This document shows, in pieces, positions 18,274 through 27,813 of a stretch of DNA of 64,000 nt. The stretch lies in assembly GCA_002840735.1 (NCBI GenBank), contig PHBY01000006.1, positions 1 through 64,000 on the forward strand, given 5' to 3'. This DNA comes from Chloroflexi bacterium HGW-Chloroflexi-2 (GTDB lineage: Bacteria > Chloroflexota > Anaerolineae > Anaerolineales > Anaerolineaceae). Within the stretch, counting starts at the first letter, position 1; each line of letters begins with the position of its first letter. A program made the translations under genes and the position numbers. The notes beneath the pieces were generated by a model. The model worked only from the letters and a program-made list of their open reading frames with translations. It ran no database searches and was not told the origin of the DNA.

Positions 18274-19449
18274 ATGAAAATTAAAATGCTCTTTAGTATT
18301 GTTTCTGTTTTACTAGTTACTGCGTTTTTTGCTTCAGCGTGTGCTGCTGGGGGTGGAGATACAATCAAAATTGGCATCAATGCTGAAATCACAGGTGATA
18401 AGCCAAAAGTTGGCGAGCAAAGTAAATTCGCAGCAGAAATGTATGTAAAAGAAATTAATGACGCAGGTGGAATAGATGTTGGTGGGAAAAGTTATAAGCT
18501 TGAATTAGTCATCGAGGATAATAACGCAACGGCAGAAGGTGCTGCAGGAGCGGCAAATAAACTGATCAGTCAGAATAATATTCTTGCAATGGTCGGTCCT
18601 AACCCCAGCAATGCTGCGGTCCCGGCAGGCGAGGTTGCAAATAATCTCGAGACACCCATGATCAGCCCCTGGTCAACCAATCCAAACACAACTTTGAATC
18701 GACCCTGGGTGTTTCGCGCTCCATTCCTTGACCCCTTCCAGGGTCCGGTTGTAGCAAATTTTGCCACAAAACAATTTAATGTGACTTCAGCTTGTGTTTT
18801 ATTTGATATTGCCAGTGACTATCCGAAAGGACTTGCAGATAATTTCAAAACAGCTTGGGAAAAATTACATGGTGCAGGTTCAGTATTACAATTTGAAAGT
18901 TTCACAACCGGTGATCAAGATTTTAGTGCCCAATTAACCTCTATTAAATCTTCTGGTTGTGAAGTACTCTTTACCCCCCAATACTACCAGGAGGTTCCAT
19001 TAATTGTTTCACAGGCAAAGGATCTTGGAATGGACATTCCAATCATGGGAAGTGACTCATGGGGAGATCCGCAACTATTAGCACTTTGTGGCAATGATTG
19101 CGAAGGAGCATTTTTCAGCACCCACTATGTTGCCAATGGTGCAACCGGCGCAACCAAAGATTTCATCGATAAATACAATGCAGCACATGGCTACATACCA
19201 GGCGATGTGGCAGCATTAACCTGGGATTCAATGATGATCGTGACACAAGCCATTAAAAATTGTGGAACGATAACCGGAAATCTCACCGAAGATCGCACAT
19301 GCATTCGTGACGGTATGGCATCAATCGAAGATTTTGACGGCATTACTGGTAACATGACATTTGATGAGCAAGGTGACCCAATCAAATGTGCAGTTATTGT
19401 CCAGATTCAAAATGGTGAATTCATCGCCTTTGATCAAGCTTGCCCTTAA
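18274..19449 (+). CDS. livJ: Branched-chain amino-acid ABC transporter, substrate-binding lipoprotein
   Basis: The 391-residue protein starts with a lipoprotein signal ending in the lipobox FASAC (Cys at about residue 23). The mature part has the periplasmic-binding type I fold of LivJ-like proteins: IKIGINAEITGDKPKVGEQS, then AMVGPNPSNAAVPAGEVAN and ISPWSTNPNTT in the ligand cleft. It captures branched-chain or related amino acids, and the exact ligand is uncertain. It leads a five-gene operon. A strong hairpin after its stop probably lets the binding protein be made in excess over the membrane parts. Confidence 0.92.
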   Translation: MKIKMLFSIVSVLLVTAFFASACAAGGGDTIKIGINAEITGDKPKVGEQSKFAAEMYVKEINDAGGIDVGGKSYKLELVIEDNNATAEGAAGAANKLISQNNILAMVGPNPSNAAVPAGEVANNLETPMISPWSTNPNTTLNRPWVFRAPFLDPFQGPVVANFATKQFNVTSACVLFDIASDYPKGLADNFKTAWEKLHGAGSVLQFESFTTGDQDFSAQLTSIKSSGCEVLFTPQYYQEVPLIVSQAKDLGMDIPIMGSDSWGDPQLLALCGNDCEGAFFSTHYVANGATGATKDFIDKYNAAHGYIPGDVAALTWDSMMIVTQAIKNCGTITGNLTEDRTCIRDGMASIEDFDGITGNMTFDEQGDPIKCAVIVQIQNGEFIAFDQACP

Positions 19450-19488
19450 ACGGGATCATGAATAAATTATCGGGTTAATCGTTTAAAT

Positions 19489-19531
19489 CCAATCTCCCGA
19501 CTGCAACAAAAGTTCGGGAGATTGGGTTTTC
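19489..19531 (+). terminator. Terminator-like hairpin between livJ and livH
   Basis: CAATCTCCCGA (19490-19500) pairs with TCGGGAGATTG (19514-19524), followed by GGTTTTCTC. The stem is a perfect 11 bp. The T-run is short, so it probably acts as a partial terminator or mRNA stabiliser. Confidence 0.7.
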
Positions 19532-19568
19532 TCAAAAACAATCCAGAAATCATTGCAAGGAGGATTTA

Positions 19569-20501
19569 GTGACTCTCGATTTCTTTATCCAGAATTTTAT
19601 TAATGCCATGCAATGGGGCAGTTTTTTGGCTTTGATTGCGGTTGGGTATACGTTGGTGTATGGAGTTCTGTTACTAATTAATTTTGCACACGGCGACATA
19701 TTTATGGTTGGAGCGTACACAGGGTATTTCATTGGAACATTTCTAACCAATAATTTTGAAATAAAATTACCATTTGATCTGCCAGGTTGGGTTGTCATTC
19801 CTGTAACCATTGTTGCTACTATGTTCATTACTGCCCTGGTAGGTGTGGCAATCGAACGAATTGCTTATCGGCCTTTGAGAAATCGAGGTGCACATAGACT
19901 TTATCTGGTGATCACAGCGCTCATGTTTGGTCTTTTGTTGGAGTATGGTAATCTTGCATTGCTAGGAGCCAGTGATCGACAGTTTCCGAATTTGTTCGAT
20001 AAAATTATTTACTCCATTGGCGGGATCACTGTTACCAATATCAAAATTTACGTTATTTTACTTTCATTCCTGATCATGGGAATTCTCTGGTGGATTGTGC
20101 AAAAGACGCGTTGGGGTATGGCCATGCGAGCCATCTCTTATGACAGACTTGCCGTACCATTAATGGGAATTTCTGTTGATCAAATTATTTTGTTTACATT
20201 TGTGCTCGGATCATCAATGGCAGCATTAGCTGGTATTATGTACGGAACCGCATTTCCTATTCTCCGTTTTAATATGGGCATGCTAGTTGGATGGCAAGCA
20301 TTCATTGCAGCTGTGGTTGGTGGTATTGGCTCAATACGTGGGGCGATGGTAGGAGGATATATTTTGGGATTTACCCAAATATTTGTCGCAGCGTTCTTAC
20401 CTTCAACGTATCGTGATTTAATTGCCTTTGTTGTCCTTCTGCTCATCCTGGCAATTAAGCCGACGGGGCTGTTTGGTGTTCCTCGTCGCACCAAGGTTTA
20501 A
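19569..20501 (+). CDS. livH: Branched-chain amino-acid ABC transporter permease LivH
   Basis: A 310-residue permease with about eight membrane helices. It has the LivH signatures: GYTLVYGVLLLINFAHGDIF near the N-terminus and GIGSIRGAMVGGYILGF near the C-terminus. The start is GTG, with AAGGAGG nine bases upstream. It forms the translocation channel together with LivM. Confidence 0.95.
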   Translation: MTLDFFIQNFINAMQWGSFLALIAVGYTLVYGVLLLINFAHGDIFMVGAYTGYFIGTFLTNNFEIKLPFDLPGWVVIPVTIVATMFITALVGVAIERIAYRPLRNRGAHRLYLVITALMFGLLLEYGNLALLGASDRQFPNLFDKIIYSIGGITVTNIKIYVILLSFLIMGILWWIVQKTRWGMAMRAISYDRLAVPLMGISVDQIILFTFVLGSSMAALAGIMYGTAFPILRFNMGMLVGWQAFIAAVVGGIGSIRGAMVGGYILGFTQIFVAAFLPSTYRDLIAFVVLLLILAIKPTGLFGVPRRTKV

Positions 20502-20535
20502 ATTAGCAAATCTTTAGAAAAATCCAGGAGGATCT

Positions 20536-21582
20536 ATGAAACGCTTTGGTATGCCTGCATTAATCGGGATCTCATTTCTCATTTGTATTGTGCCATCCTG
20601 GTTGGGTTGGTTCAGTAATTACATTCAATTCATTATTACATTAATAGGTATTAATATCATACTGACCGTAAGTTTGAACCTTATTAATGGTTATATGGGT
20701 GAGTTTTCCGTTGGACATGCAGCTTTTATGGGTGTTGGAGCTTATACCTCCTCTCTGCTAACGGTCTATTTGCTTACCGAAAATCCGTTTTTTGGAAAAG
20801 CAATCTTACCCGAAGAATTATCAATTCTAATTTTCCCTATTTCTCTTCTCATTGGAGGTGTTGCTGCAGCTATTTTTAGTTTATTGATAGCGATTCCTTC
20901 TTTTAGAACCAGGGGAGATTATCTTGCGATCGTTACCTTAGCCGTCAATTTCATTTTTAAAAGCTCGATTGAGAATATTGATGCAATCGGTGGCCCACGT
21001 GGTTTTATGGGAATGGGAAAAGTTGTAAAAGCCATGGATAATCTGGTTAGTTTTCCATGGTTAATATTTTGGACATTTTTGATCGTTGTATTTTCAATTT
21101 TCATCATTCGGAATTTTGTTAACTCAACAATGGGTAAAAGCATTATAGCCATTCGGGATGATGAAATTGCATCTGAATTGATGACGGTCAACACACGCTG
21201 GCTGAAAATTGTTGCCTTTATGCTCTCTTGTGGATTGGCAGGTATGGCGGGCGGATTACATGCTCACACAGTTACCTTTATCAACCCATCCAGCTACTTT
21301 ATTTTGCAGTCAACCTATATCCTGGTTATGGTATATCTGGGAGGAATGGGTTCGCTGAGTGGCTCAGTGATCAGCGCAGTTCTATTTACGATATTACTTG
21401 AGATGCTACGACCACTGGATGTATGGCGATGGGTAGCAACCCCATTATTGCTAATCATCTTAATGTTGTTTCGACCGACTGGCATCATGGGAAGTCGCGA
21501 GTTATTGGACGTGTTCCCAAAATTGAAAAAATATTTTTCATCTCTGCAGGAGCGATTAACAAATGCCTTTATTAAAAGTTGA
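20536..21582 (+). CDS. livM: Branched-chain amino-acid ABC transporter permease LivM
   Basis: A 348-residue permease. The LivM signature SLNLINGYMGEFSVGHAAFMGVGAY is split here as SLNLINGYMGEFSVGHAA, and GGMGSLSGSVISAVLFT appears near the end. It has about ten hydrophobic segments. It has an AGGAGG ribosome-binding site and overlaps livG by 20 bases. It partners LivH. Confidence 0.95.
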   Translation: MKRFGMPALIGISFLICIVPSWLGWFSNYIQFIITLIGINIILTVSLNLINGYMGEFSVGHAAFMGVGAYTSSLLTVYLLTENPFFGKAILPEELSILIFPISLLIGGVAAAIFSLLIAIPSFRTRGDYLAIVTLAVNFIFKSSIENIDAIGGPRGFMGMGKVVKAMDNLVSFPWLIFWTFLIVVFSIFIIRNFVNSTMGKSIIAIRDDEIASELMTVNTRWLKIVAFMLSCGLAGMAGGLHAHTVTFINPSSYFILQSTYILVMVYLGGMGSLSGSVISAVLFTILLEMLRPLDVWRWVATPLLLIILMLFRPTGIMGSRELLDVFPKLKKYFSSLQERLTNAFIKS

Positions 21583-22330
21583 TAAACTCACACATTACTT
21601 TGGAGGTCTACGTTCAGTCGATAACTTCAATCTTGAGTTAAGCGAAAATGAACTTGTCGGACTCATTGGCCCCAATGGGGCTGGGAAAAGCACTGTTTTT
21701 AATCTGGTTTGTGGACTTTACCGCCCGTCTGAAGGATCAATAACCTTTAATGGCCATAATCTGATTGGCCGATATCCTCATCAAATCACTTCACTGGGAA
21801 TTGGTAGAACATTTCAAAATATCCGTTTATGGAATGAATTATCAGTCATAGATAATTTACGAATTGCTCACTTCTCACAAATCGATTATAAGCTGCTAGA
21901 TTCGCTGTTTTTCACCGGAAGATTGGTAAGAGACGAGCAAAAAGTTACACAAGAAGCAATGGACCTGTTGGATAAGTTCAACCTGGTTCCTTATGTTAAT
22001 GAATTACCACGCAACCTGCCCTATGGTATCCAACGCAGGGTCGAAATTTGTCGGGCTTTGGTGATGAAGCCCAGTTTATTGCTCCTTGACGAACCTGCTG
22101 CAGGCATGAATCAAGGTGAAATTGGTGAATTGATAAATTTAGTGCGCTGGGTCAAAGATGAGTTCAAAGTCACGGTATGGATTATTGAGCACCAGATGCG
22201 TGTGATCATGAACATTTGCGAGAGAATCCAGGTACTTGATTTCGGTTCAATTATTGCTGAAGGAACTCCTAAAGAGATTCGCGATAATCCACTTGTTATC
22301 AAAGCTTACCTGGGTGAGGAGGTTACATAA
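21563..22330 (+). CDS. livG: Branched-chain amino-acid ABC transporter ATPase LivG
   Basis: The 255-residue ABC ATPase has Walker A GPNGAGKS, a Q-loop in GIGRTFQNIRLW, Walker B LLLLDEPAAGMN and the switch His in IIEHQMRVI. The signature loop reads LPYGIQRRVEICRAL; the usual LSGGQ/LSYGxQRR is slightly altered, as is common in LivG. It powers import with LivF. Its start lies inside the end of livM and its stop overlaps livF by one base. Confidence 0.94.
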   Translation: MPLLKVDKLTHYFGGLRSVDNFNLELSENELVGLIGPNGAGKSTVFNLVCGLYRPSEGSITFNGHNLIGRYPHQITSLGIGRTFQNIRLWNELSVIDNLRIAHFSQIDYKLLDSLFFTGRLVRDEQKVTQEAMDLLDKFNLVPYVNELPRNLPYGIQRRVEICRALVMKPSLLLLDEPAAGMNQGEIGELINLVRWVKDEFKVTVWIIEHQMRVIMNICERIQVLDFGSIIAEGTPKEIRDNPLVIKAYLGEEVT

Positions 22331-23055
22331 TGTTGCTGAGCATAAAAGACCTGGTCGTTTCGTATGGAGCAATCCAAGCATTACATGGAATCTCCTTTGA
22401 TGTAGAAGAAGGGGAAATAGCCACATTGATTGGCGCAAATGGCGCAGGAAAATCAACCACCTTGTGGTCAATTGTACGCCAGATCAAAGAAATGGGTGGA
22501 AGAGTTGTTTCGGGTTCAATCGAATTCAAGGGTGAAGATTTGTTGAAATATCCACCACACGATATTGTCAATAAACTGGGTATTACACTTGTTCCTGAAG
22601 GACGCAGGGTTTTTGGAAATCTGACCGTCCTGGAAAACTTGAAAATAGCAGCCTATGGTCGCAGAGATAATAAAGGTATTGAAGAAGATTTTAAGCGTGT
22701 CTTTAAAATTTTTCCTCGCCTGGAAGAACGGAAATCTCAATTAGCTGATTTATTGAGTGGTGGTGAGCAACAAATGCTGGCCGTCGGACGTTCGATGATG
22801 AATCGAGGTAAATTGATGTTACTCGATGAACCTTCCATGGGATTGGCCCCGATTTTAGTAAAAGAATTATTCGAAAACCTTGCAAAAATAAATCAAGAAG
22901 GGACTACCATTCTCCTGGTCGAACAAAACGCACACTTAGCTTTGCGATATGCGACCAAAGCATATGTCATTGAAACCGGTACAATCACCCTTTCAGGCAC
23001 ATCAGAGGAAGTGGAAAAGAATCCGGAAGTCAAAAAAGCATATCTGGGCACATAA
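22330..23055 (+). CDS. livF: Branched-chain amino-acid ABC transporter ATPase LivF
   Basis: The 241-residue ABC ATPase carries Walker A GANGAGKS, signature LLSGGEQQMLAVGRSMM, Walker B LMLLDEPSMGLAP and the switch His-containing LLVEQNAHLAL. VPEGRRVFGNLTVLENL is typical of LivF. GAGGAGG lies upstream of the ATG. It closes the operon and is followed by a strong two-way terminator. Confidence 0.95.
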   Translation: MLLSIKDLVVSYGAIQALHGISFDVEEGEIATLIGANGAGKSTTLWSIVRQIKEMGGRVVSGSIEFKGEDLLKYPPHDIVNKLGITLVPEGRRVFGNLTVLENLKIAAYGRRDNKGIEEDFKRVFKIFPRLEERKSQLADLLSGGEQQMLAVGRSMMNRGKLMLLDEPSMGLAPILVKELFENLAKINQEGTTILLVEQNAHLALRYATKAYVIETGTITLSGTSEEVEKNPEVKKAYLGT

Positions 23056-23057
23056 AT

Positions 23058-23101
23058 AAAAATCTGGTTAGTAAGAAAAAATTCTTACTAACCAGATTTT
23101 G
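23058..23101. terminator. Bidirectional terminator between livF and era
   Basis: A near-perfect 19-bp stem, AAAATCTGGTTAGTAAGAA against TTCTTACTAACCAGATTTT, with a four- to five-base A-rich loop. T-runs arise on both strands. It serves the convergent livF and era transcripts. Confidence 0.88.
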
Positions 23102-23123
23102 TATTTAAATCCTTGTAGAGTGC

Positions 23124-24068
23124 TTAACTATCCTGAACGATATATCCCATTAAATTCAATGCATCAGGATTATTTCGCCAATTTTTATGCACTTTCACAC
23201 GTAAATCCAGATAGACATTTCTACCGGTCATGCCTTCGATCTCTTTTCGAGCTGTCTTCCCAATGTCACGGATCATGCTACCCTGTTTACCGATCACAAT
23301 CCCCTTCTGAGAGTCGCGTTCAACAAACAAAGTTGCCATGATGTAAGCCTGATCCTCACCCCGATCCTCATAGGTATCCAACCGGACAGCCACAGCATGC
23401 GGGACTTCTTCCTCCAGATGCCGCATCACAGCCTCCCGGATTAATTCCACAGCAATATCCCGTTCATAATAATCAGTTACCTGTTCCTCATCATAATAGG
23501 GGTCACCATCCGGTAATTTTTTAATGATAATTTGCACCAGTTCAGCAACCCCTTTTTGTAAACTTGCACTGAGAGCAATACATTCAGACTCTGGCACCAG
23601 ATTCTGATAAAGCACTTGATTTTGGGCTAACTTATCAGGCGAAATTAAATCGATTTTATTCAGAATAATCAATAGTTCTGGACGACGAGAGAATGCATTT
23701 ATTTTTTCGGCAATCAAGCGATCTTCTTCTGTAGGTGGCACAGAAACATCAACAATCCATAGGATCAAATCCCCATCAAACAATGCCAACTCAGCAACTT
23801 TGTTCATATAATCACCCAGTTTGTGGCGCGCAATATGCATGCCTGGTGTATCCATGAAAATAATTTGTGCCAGATCATTTGTGAGAATTCCCAGTTGTTG
23901 TTTGCGGGTTGTCTGAGGTTTTGGTGACACAGCAGCAATTTTTTGCCCTAAAATTGCATTGAGCAAGGTCGATTTTCCCACATTGGGTCTGCCTATCACT
24001 GCGACAAAACCAGATTTATACGATCCACCTGGTTCAGAATTTTCTAGCATTGGATCAATATGTTGCAT
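23124..24068 (-). CDS. era: GTPase Era
   Basis: This 314-residue protein has a G domain with GRPNVGKS, DTPGMH and NKID, and a C-terminal KH domain containing VERDSQKGIVIGKQGSMIR. Era binds 16S rRNA during 30S subunit assembly. The ATG has GAGG six bases upstream. It stands alone and converges on the liv operon. Confidence 0.97.
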   Translation of the reverse strand: MQHIDPMLENSEPGGSYKSGFVAVIGRPNVGKSTLLNAILGQKIAAVSPKPQTTRKQQLGILTNDLAQIIFMDTPGMHIARHKLGDYMNKVAELALFDGDLILWIVDVSVPPTEEDRLIAEKINAFSRRPELLIILNKIDLISPDKLAQNQVLYQNLVPESECIALSASLQKGVAELVQIIIKKLPDGDPYYDEEQVTDYYERDIAVELIREAVMRHLEEEVPHAVAVRLDTYEDRGEDQAYIMATLFVERDSQKGIVIGKQGSMIRDIGKTARKEIEGMTGRNVYLDLRVKVHKNWRNNPDALNLMGYIVQDS

Positions 24069-24229
24069 TCTTTTCCTCTACTAATGATTATTTTGTCTGT
24101 TATACATAACGTAAATCCAATATACCACTAATTATCGATCGTAAATCCAGATATTATTTAAATTTGGGATTTCCCGAAAAAATTTTTCATTTGATTCATT
24201 ATAGCTATTCTATAAATCCAAATATTGAT

Positions 24230-24470
24230 TCATTCCAATAGAATCTACTTCGTAAAATTTTCCTGGGGCAAGGAAAAGAGCCATTTTAGGAAATCTAACA
24301 AAATTGTCAGGCAATTGGTACCCGAGCGTAGGGTAAGCGTAGGGTAAGCGTCAAGTATTGTTCCAAATGTTCTGGTAATATTGTAAACAACAAAGGGCGA
24401 CTTCTCTTCTTCTCCTCCTTAAAATGAGAGCCGGGGGCGGCGTACCCGGCTCTCACTAAATTTAAAAAGA
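24230..24470 (+). other. Intergenic region with possible small RNA
   Basis: A non-coding stretch that ends in two hairpins. The first is TGAGAGCCGGG (24425-24435) paired with CCCGGCTCTCA (24445-24455), and the second is the terminator at 24471-24498. It also holds a short direct repeat of GCGTAGGGTAA near 24335. No protein gene lies upstream on this strand, so the terminator may end an untranslated transcript. I cannot match it to a known RNA family. Confidence 0.3.
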
Positions 24471-24498
24471 CAACCTGATTTTTTCAGGCTGTTTTTTT
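24471..24498 (+). terminator. Factor-independent terminator with no upstream gene
   Basis: CAACCTGA pairs with TCAGGCTG (one mismatch), separated by a T-rich loop and followed by seven Ts. It is a good intrinsic terminator on the plus strand. Confidence 0.6.
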
Positions 24499-24532
24499 GT
24501 TAATCATAATTTTTCAGATACAATAAAGATAA

Positions 24533-24622
24533 GTGTCCTTTCAATAATTAGAGGTCAGGGTGTTTTTGGCGTGCGTCTGCACGCCAAAAACACCCGCTTG
24601 CCCCGATTTATTGAGATGATAC
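24533..24622 (+). repeat. Palindromic dispersed repeat, copy A
   Basis: A ~90-bp element starting GTGTCCTTTCAATAATTAG and ending TTTATTGAGATGATAC. Its ends are imperfect inverted repeats of each other. The centre is a perfect 17-bp stem, GGGTGTTTTTGGCGTGC (24558-24574) with GCACGCCAAAAACACCC (24579-24595), around a GTCT loop. Copies B and C lie at 30809-30900 and 33929-34018. Confidence 0.88.
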
Positions 24623-24653
24623 AAAGATAAGTTTAATTATCAAGAGGGAAGCT

Positions 24654-27143
24654 ATGAGTAATAATCGAGATTTCTATCTGGGAAAAGAATTCGACTTCAA
24701 AAACAAAGTTCTAACCGATAACATCATTTATTATGATCCTGCTGATCTCACCACACACATGTTTGTGACCGGGATGACTGGCTCTGGTAAAACTGGTCTA
24801 TGTGTGGGTTTAATGGAGGAGGCTGCTTTACAGAATATCCCGGCTATCGTCATTGATCCAAAGGGCGATCTCACCAACTTACTCCTTCATTTTCCTAATT
24901 TATTGCCCACTGATTTTGAACCCTGGATTGATCCTGAAGAAGCACGCCGTGAAAATAAATCCACACAGGCTAAAGCGGAAGAAACAGCCACGATGTGGAA
25001 GAATGGTCTCGCAGATTGGGGATTGACCGGAGAAAATATTCAGAAACTGCAGGACTCCGCAGAATTTACCATATACACACCTGGTTCCACATCTGGTATC
25101 CCGGTTGACATTCTTTCCTCATTCGCTGCACCAGAATTGGATTGGGATGAAAATCAAGAGGTACTTCGCGAACGAATCGCATCCAATATAACGGCTTTAT
25201 TGGGACTAATTGGGTTCAACGATATCGATCCTCTCAGTTCTCGAGAGCACATTCTGCTTGCAAATATCATGGAGTATTACTGGAGTAAAAGCAAATCATT
25301 TGATTTAAGTGATTTGATCATGCAAACGCAAAGCCCTCCTTTTGACCGCCTGGGTGCATTCCCCATTGACCGTTTGTTCCCAGAAAAAGACCGTTTTGCA
25401 CTGGCTATGAAACTCAACAACTTCCTGGCATCTCCTTCTTTCCAAACCTGGATGCAAGGGCAACCTCTCGATATTTTAAAAATGTTATTTTCTGAAAGTG
25501 GCAAACCTCGCCAATCAATCTTTTATCTGGCTCATTTGAGTGAAAATGAGCGCATGTTCTTCGTTACGTTGTTATTTGGTGCAGTTGAATCCTGGATGCG
25601 ACGACAAAGTGGTACCAGTGGATTACGCGCAATTATTTACTTTGACGAAATTTTAGGCTATTTACCCCCTGTTGCCAACCCGCCCTCTCGCCCGATCATG
25701 TTGCGCATGTTAAAACAAGCCAGGGCTTTTGGTGTCGGGTTGGTGTTGGCAACCCAAAACCCCGTAGATATGGATTATAAAGCGCTCTCAAACGCTGGAA
25801 CCTGGATGATAGGGCGTTTACAAACGGATCAGGATAAAGAGCGCCTTATGGATGGATTACAAAGTGCCAGTGGAAGCATTGACAGAGTCGAGGCCAATAA
25901 GTTGCTATCCAATCTGGGTAAAAGGGTTTTTCTGCTCCATAATGTTCATGAGAAAGGTCTAAAACTTTTTAATACTCGTTGGGCCATGAATTATCTGGCC
26001 GGTCCAATGACTCGTTCTCAAATACCAGCATTGAATGCACTGGTTGGAGTAGGTGTCAATAGAGCAAAAGTTAGCCCACGATCTGCCGCCAATGAACCTA
26101 AGACCCAACCAGTCAAATCACAGTCTGCAGCCTCTGAGCCTGTGACTACTCAATCTGTGCTCAGACCGGTTCTTCCCAGCGGCATCATTGATTATCACCT
26201 GCCAAACAATTTGACGCTTCAAAATGCAGTTCAAAAGGCTAATATTTCTTTATCCAGCGGTTCAAAGATGGTGGCGATAGAATATCATCCCCGTTTACTT
26301 GCTCAGGCTGAAATTCGTTATCTGGACAGAAAATATAATGTTCAAAGCATGCAAAAAAAGTCTGTACTGGTGGAAGATGAAACAGGAAAAATGATCAGAT
26401 GGGAAGATCATTTAACCGGAGCCATTGATCAGGATGTAATTGAGCGTTTTTCGCTTCCGGAAACAGGCTATCAACAAATGCCTGTCTGGATGGCTGACCC
26501 CAAAACGATTAAGATCCTCGAATCAGATTTCCTCGATTGGGTATACCGCACGGATAATATGAAAATCCGTGCCAGTCAAAGCTTAAAAATCTTTGCCGGT
26601 CCTGAAGTTTCAGAACAGGAATTCCAGGCACAAATCAGTCAAGCCATCAAAGATCAGATGGAGCTAGAAATTGAAAAAGTAAAATCGACCTACGAAAAGA
26701 AAATTACAGCCCTGGAACAAAAACTGGATAAAGAAAAACGCGATGTGGAAACGGCGGAAGACCGTCTGGGACAACGCCGCTTGGAGGAGGCAGGTACACA
26801 CGGTGAAATGTTGCTTGCACTTTTATCAAAACGCAAGAAGTCCATTTCCTCCTCTCTTACCAAGCGTAGAATGACAGCCGAGGCAAAAGATAAACTTCAG
26901 AATGAAAAAAAGGATGTAGATAATGCAATCGCCAACCTGACTGCAATGCAAACTGAAATGAAGGAAGCAATAGCTCAATTAGAGAAGGAATGGTCTGGTA
27001 AAGCGAATGATATTACTGAAATAACTATTACTCCGCTGAAGAAAGATATTTTTGTTGAGCTTTTTGGAATTGCCTGGGTACCTTATTATGTTGTCGAAAT
27101 AGATGGTCGTAACCGGCGCATCTGCGCTTTCAGCACTAACTAA
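24654..27143 (+). CDS. HerA-like ATP-binding protein with C-terminal coiled coil
   Basis: The 829-residue protein belongs to the HerA/FtsK-like motor ATPases. It has Walker A GMTGSGKTG (about residues 41-49), IVIDPKGDL, Walker B AIIYFDEILGYLPP (about 331-344), and ATQNPVDMDYKALSNAGTW with sensor residues. Residues 480-510 form a Ser/Gln-rich linker. A long charged coiled coil (about 660-780, EIEKVKSTYEKKITALEQKL) leads to a small C-terminal domain. Relatives are annotated as DUF87/helicase HerA-like. DNA pumping or a membrane-associated role is possible but unproven. It appears monocistronic. Confidence 0.8.
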   Translation: MSNNRDFYLGKEFDFKNKVLTDNIIYYDPADLTTHMFVTGMTGSGKTGLCVGLMEEAALQNIPAIVIDPKGDLTNLLLHFPNLLPTDFEPWIDPEEARRENKSTQAKAEETATMWKNGLADWGLTGENIQKLQDSAEFTIYTPGSTSGIPVDILSSFAAPELDWDENQEVLRERIASNITALLGLIGFNDIDPLSSREHILLANIMEYYWSKSKSFDLSDLIMQTQSPPFDRLGAFPIDRLFPEKDRFALAMKLNNFLASPSFQTWMQGQPLDILKMLFSESGKPRQSIFYLAHLSENERMFFVTLLFGAVESWMRRQSGTSGLRAIIYFDEILGYLPPVANPPSRPIMLRMLKQARAFGVGLVLATQNPVDMDYKALSNAGTWMIGRLQTDQDKERLMDGLQSASGSIDRVEANKLLSNLGKRVFLLHNVHEKGLKLFNTRWAMNYLAGPMTRSQIPALNALVGVGVNRAKVSPRSAANEPKTQPVKSQSAASEPVTTQSVLRPVLPSGIIDYHLPNNLTLQNAVQKANISLSSGSKMVAIEYHPRLLAQAEIRYLDRKYNVQSMQKKSVLVEDETGKMIRWEDHLTGAIDQDVIERFSLPETGYQQMPVWMADPKTIKILESDFLDWVYRTDNMKIRASQSLKIFAGPEVSEQEFQAQISQAIKDQMELEIEKVKSTYEKKITALEQKLDKEKRDVETAEDRLGQRRLEEAGTHGEMLLALLSKRKKSISSSLTKRRMTAEAKDKLQNEKKDVDNAIANLTAMQTEMKEAIAQLEKEWSGKANDITEITITPLKKDIFVELFGIAWVPYYVVEIDGRNRRICAFSTN

Positions 27144-27177
27144 GAAAAAATCCCGCTTCATCTGAGGCGGGATCATT
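27144..27177. terminator. Terminator between the HerA-like gene and recR
   Basis: ATCCCGC (27150-27156) pairs with GCGGGAT (27167-27173). AAAAAA lies before it and a T-rich stretch after it, so it can end both convergent transcripts. Confidence 0.8.
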
Positions 27178-27180
27178 CTT

Positions 27181-27789
27181 TTAATCCAATTCCTGTCTGC
27201 CAGCCAATGCCCTCAAAAGTGTATTCTGGTCGGCGTATTCCAGGTCACCGCCCATTGGTAACCCCCTTGCCAGACGAGTTAACCGTACCGGCAACCCATT
27301 TAATTGCTGTTTGATATACAAGGCTGTTGCATCCCCCTCCATCGACGGGTTGGTGGCAATAATGATTTCCTTTATATTTCCTGCTTTAACACGCTCAACC
27401 AATGGTCTGATTTTTAAATCATCCGGCCCAATACCCTCAATAGGTGAAAGTGCACCATGGAGAACATGGTACATCCCCATAAATCCACCTGTCCTCTCCA
27501 AAGCCAGCACATCCAAAGGTTCTTCCACTACACAGATCTGGCTATCATCCCGTTGATTGCTGGCACATATTTCACAAAATTGATTGCCTGCCATGGTGAT
27601 ATTAAAACACTGCTCACAGAAAGTTGTCGAACTTTTTAAATTCTGTAATGCATCTGCTAAATTCCTGCTGGCCTCATCCGAAGCGCGCAACAAGAAAAAG
27701 GTCAGCCGGGAAGCTGATTTTGGTCCGACTCCTGGAAGTCGTTCAAAGGCATTGATTAAATTCTGAACAGGTTCAGGTAAGATAGGCAT
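27181..27789 (-). CDS. recR: Recombination mediator RecR
   Basis: The 202-residue protein has the RecR layout. A helix-hairpin-helix region (LPGVGPKSASRLTFFLL) comes first, then a C4 zinc finger (CEQCFN...CEIC), then a Toprim domain (ICVVEEPLDVLALERTGGF, NPSMEGDATALYI). RecR loads RecA with RecF and RecO at gaps. It closes the dnaX-ybaB-recR block, a conserved bacterial arrangement. Confidence 0.97.
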   Translation of the reverse strand: MPILPEPVQNLINAFERLPGVGPKSASRLTFFLLRASDEASRNLADALQNLKSSTTFCEQCFNITMAGNQFCEICASNQRDDSQICVVEEPLDVLALERTGGFMGMYHVLHGALSPIEGIGPDDLKIRPLVERVKAGNIKEIIIATNPSMEGDATALYIKQQLNGLPVRLTRLARGLPMGGDLEYADQNTLLRALAGRQELD

Positions 27790-27813
27790 ATTGTTCCAAA
27801 GAGAATCGTGATA

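Noticed and set aside
24330-24360. Short GCGTAGGGTAA direct repeats as a CRISPR
   Set aside because: Only two adjacent copies with no spacers.
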